From Rhodospirillales bacterium (GTDB lineage: Bacteria > Pseudomonadota > Alphaproteobacteria > Rhodospirillales > JAOUPW01), in assembly GCA_029879665.1 (NCBI GenBank), contig JAOUPW010000150.1, positions 1-5,799 on the forward strand: DNA of 5,799 nt, given 5' to 3'. The number at the start of each line of letters is the position of its first letter. Positions within the stretch are counted from its first letter, which is position 1. Position numbers and translations under genes: made by a program. Below, one piece after another: positions 5,718 to 5,799 of this stretch. The notes under the pieces were generated by a model. That model was not told the DNA's origin, searched no databases, and saw only the letters and a list, made by a program, of their open reading frames with translations.

Positions 5718-5799
5718 ACGGCTATTTCCCTGCCCACTGTTCCCGTTGAAGGCGGCCTCTCGCTTTACTTTCGTGAGGCGTGGCGCTTTCCCATGCTTG
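5715..5799 (+). CDS. rpoH: Heat-shock sigma factor RpoH (sigma-32), N-terminus only
   Basis: The frame from ATG 5715 gives 28 codons to the window edge and encodes MTAISLPTVPVEGG followed by LSLYFREAWRFPML. Alphaproteobacterial RpoH proteins begin with a short variable segment and then a conserved start of region 1.2 resembling GGLSRYLQEIRKFPML, which this clearly resembles. RpoH directs RNA polymerase to chaperone and protease genes after heat or envelope stress. The tryptophan in EAWRFPML, where family members usually have a charged or aliphatic residue, is a small oddity. An ATG at 5708-5710 is in another frame and is not the start. Alphaproteobacteria often have two or more rpoH paralogues; which one this is cannot be told from 28 residues. 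Confidence 0.85.
   Translation, partial: MTAISLPTVPVEGGLSLYFREAWRFPML

Overview
The window reads as a piece of an alphaproteobacterial chromosome of moderately high G+C, devoted mainly to moving lipids between the inner and outer membranes. The assignment rests on the hopanoid-associated genes hpnN and hpnM, on the style of the RpoH N-terminus at the right edge, and on codon use. The order or genus cannot be named from this sequence. There are no tRNAs, rRNAs, insertion sequences or CRISPR arrays.

Left part, plus strand: a possible tail of an unrecognised upstream gene (1-84) is followed by hpnN (108-2744), an RND-type hopanoid transporter of the inner membrane. After 20 bases comes a CDP-alcohol phosphatidyltransferase (2765-3484) with an intact catalytic signature; the two look like one operon. 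Only 16 bases separate its end from the end of hpnM (3501-4094, minus strand), which encodes a secreted periplasmic MlaC/Ttg2D-type lipid carrier.

Middle: an A+T-rich divergent gap (4095-4459) separates hpnM from mlaA (4460-5434, plus strand). mlaA encodes an outer-membrane-type MlaA/VacJ protein that, unusually, has no lipobox cysteine and carries a long C-terminal tail. A textbook intrinsic terminator (5479-5512) closes mlaA.

Right edge: the first 28 codons of rpoH, the heat-shock sigma factor, begin at 5715. Its leader folds by eye into three consecutive hairpins. The last holds the Shine-Dalgarno sequence opposite a UUGCU motif with a bulged G, which is the hallmark of ROSE-type RNA thermometers. 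This is the most notable signal in the window.

Working model (inference): HpnN moves hopanoids, and perhaps other lipids, out of the inner membrane, HpnM ferries lipid through the periplasm, and MlaA handles lipid at the outer membrane. The phosphatidyltransferase may make a phospholipid or modified head group for the same envelope. No MlaF, MlaE or MlaD gene is present here. Heat-shock control of rpoH lies immediately beside this envelope-lipid locus.
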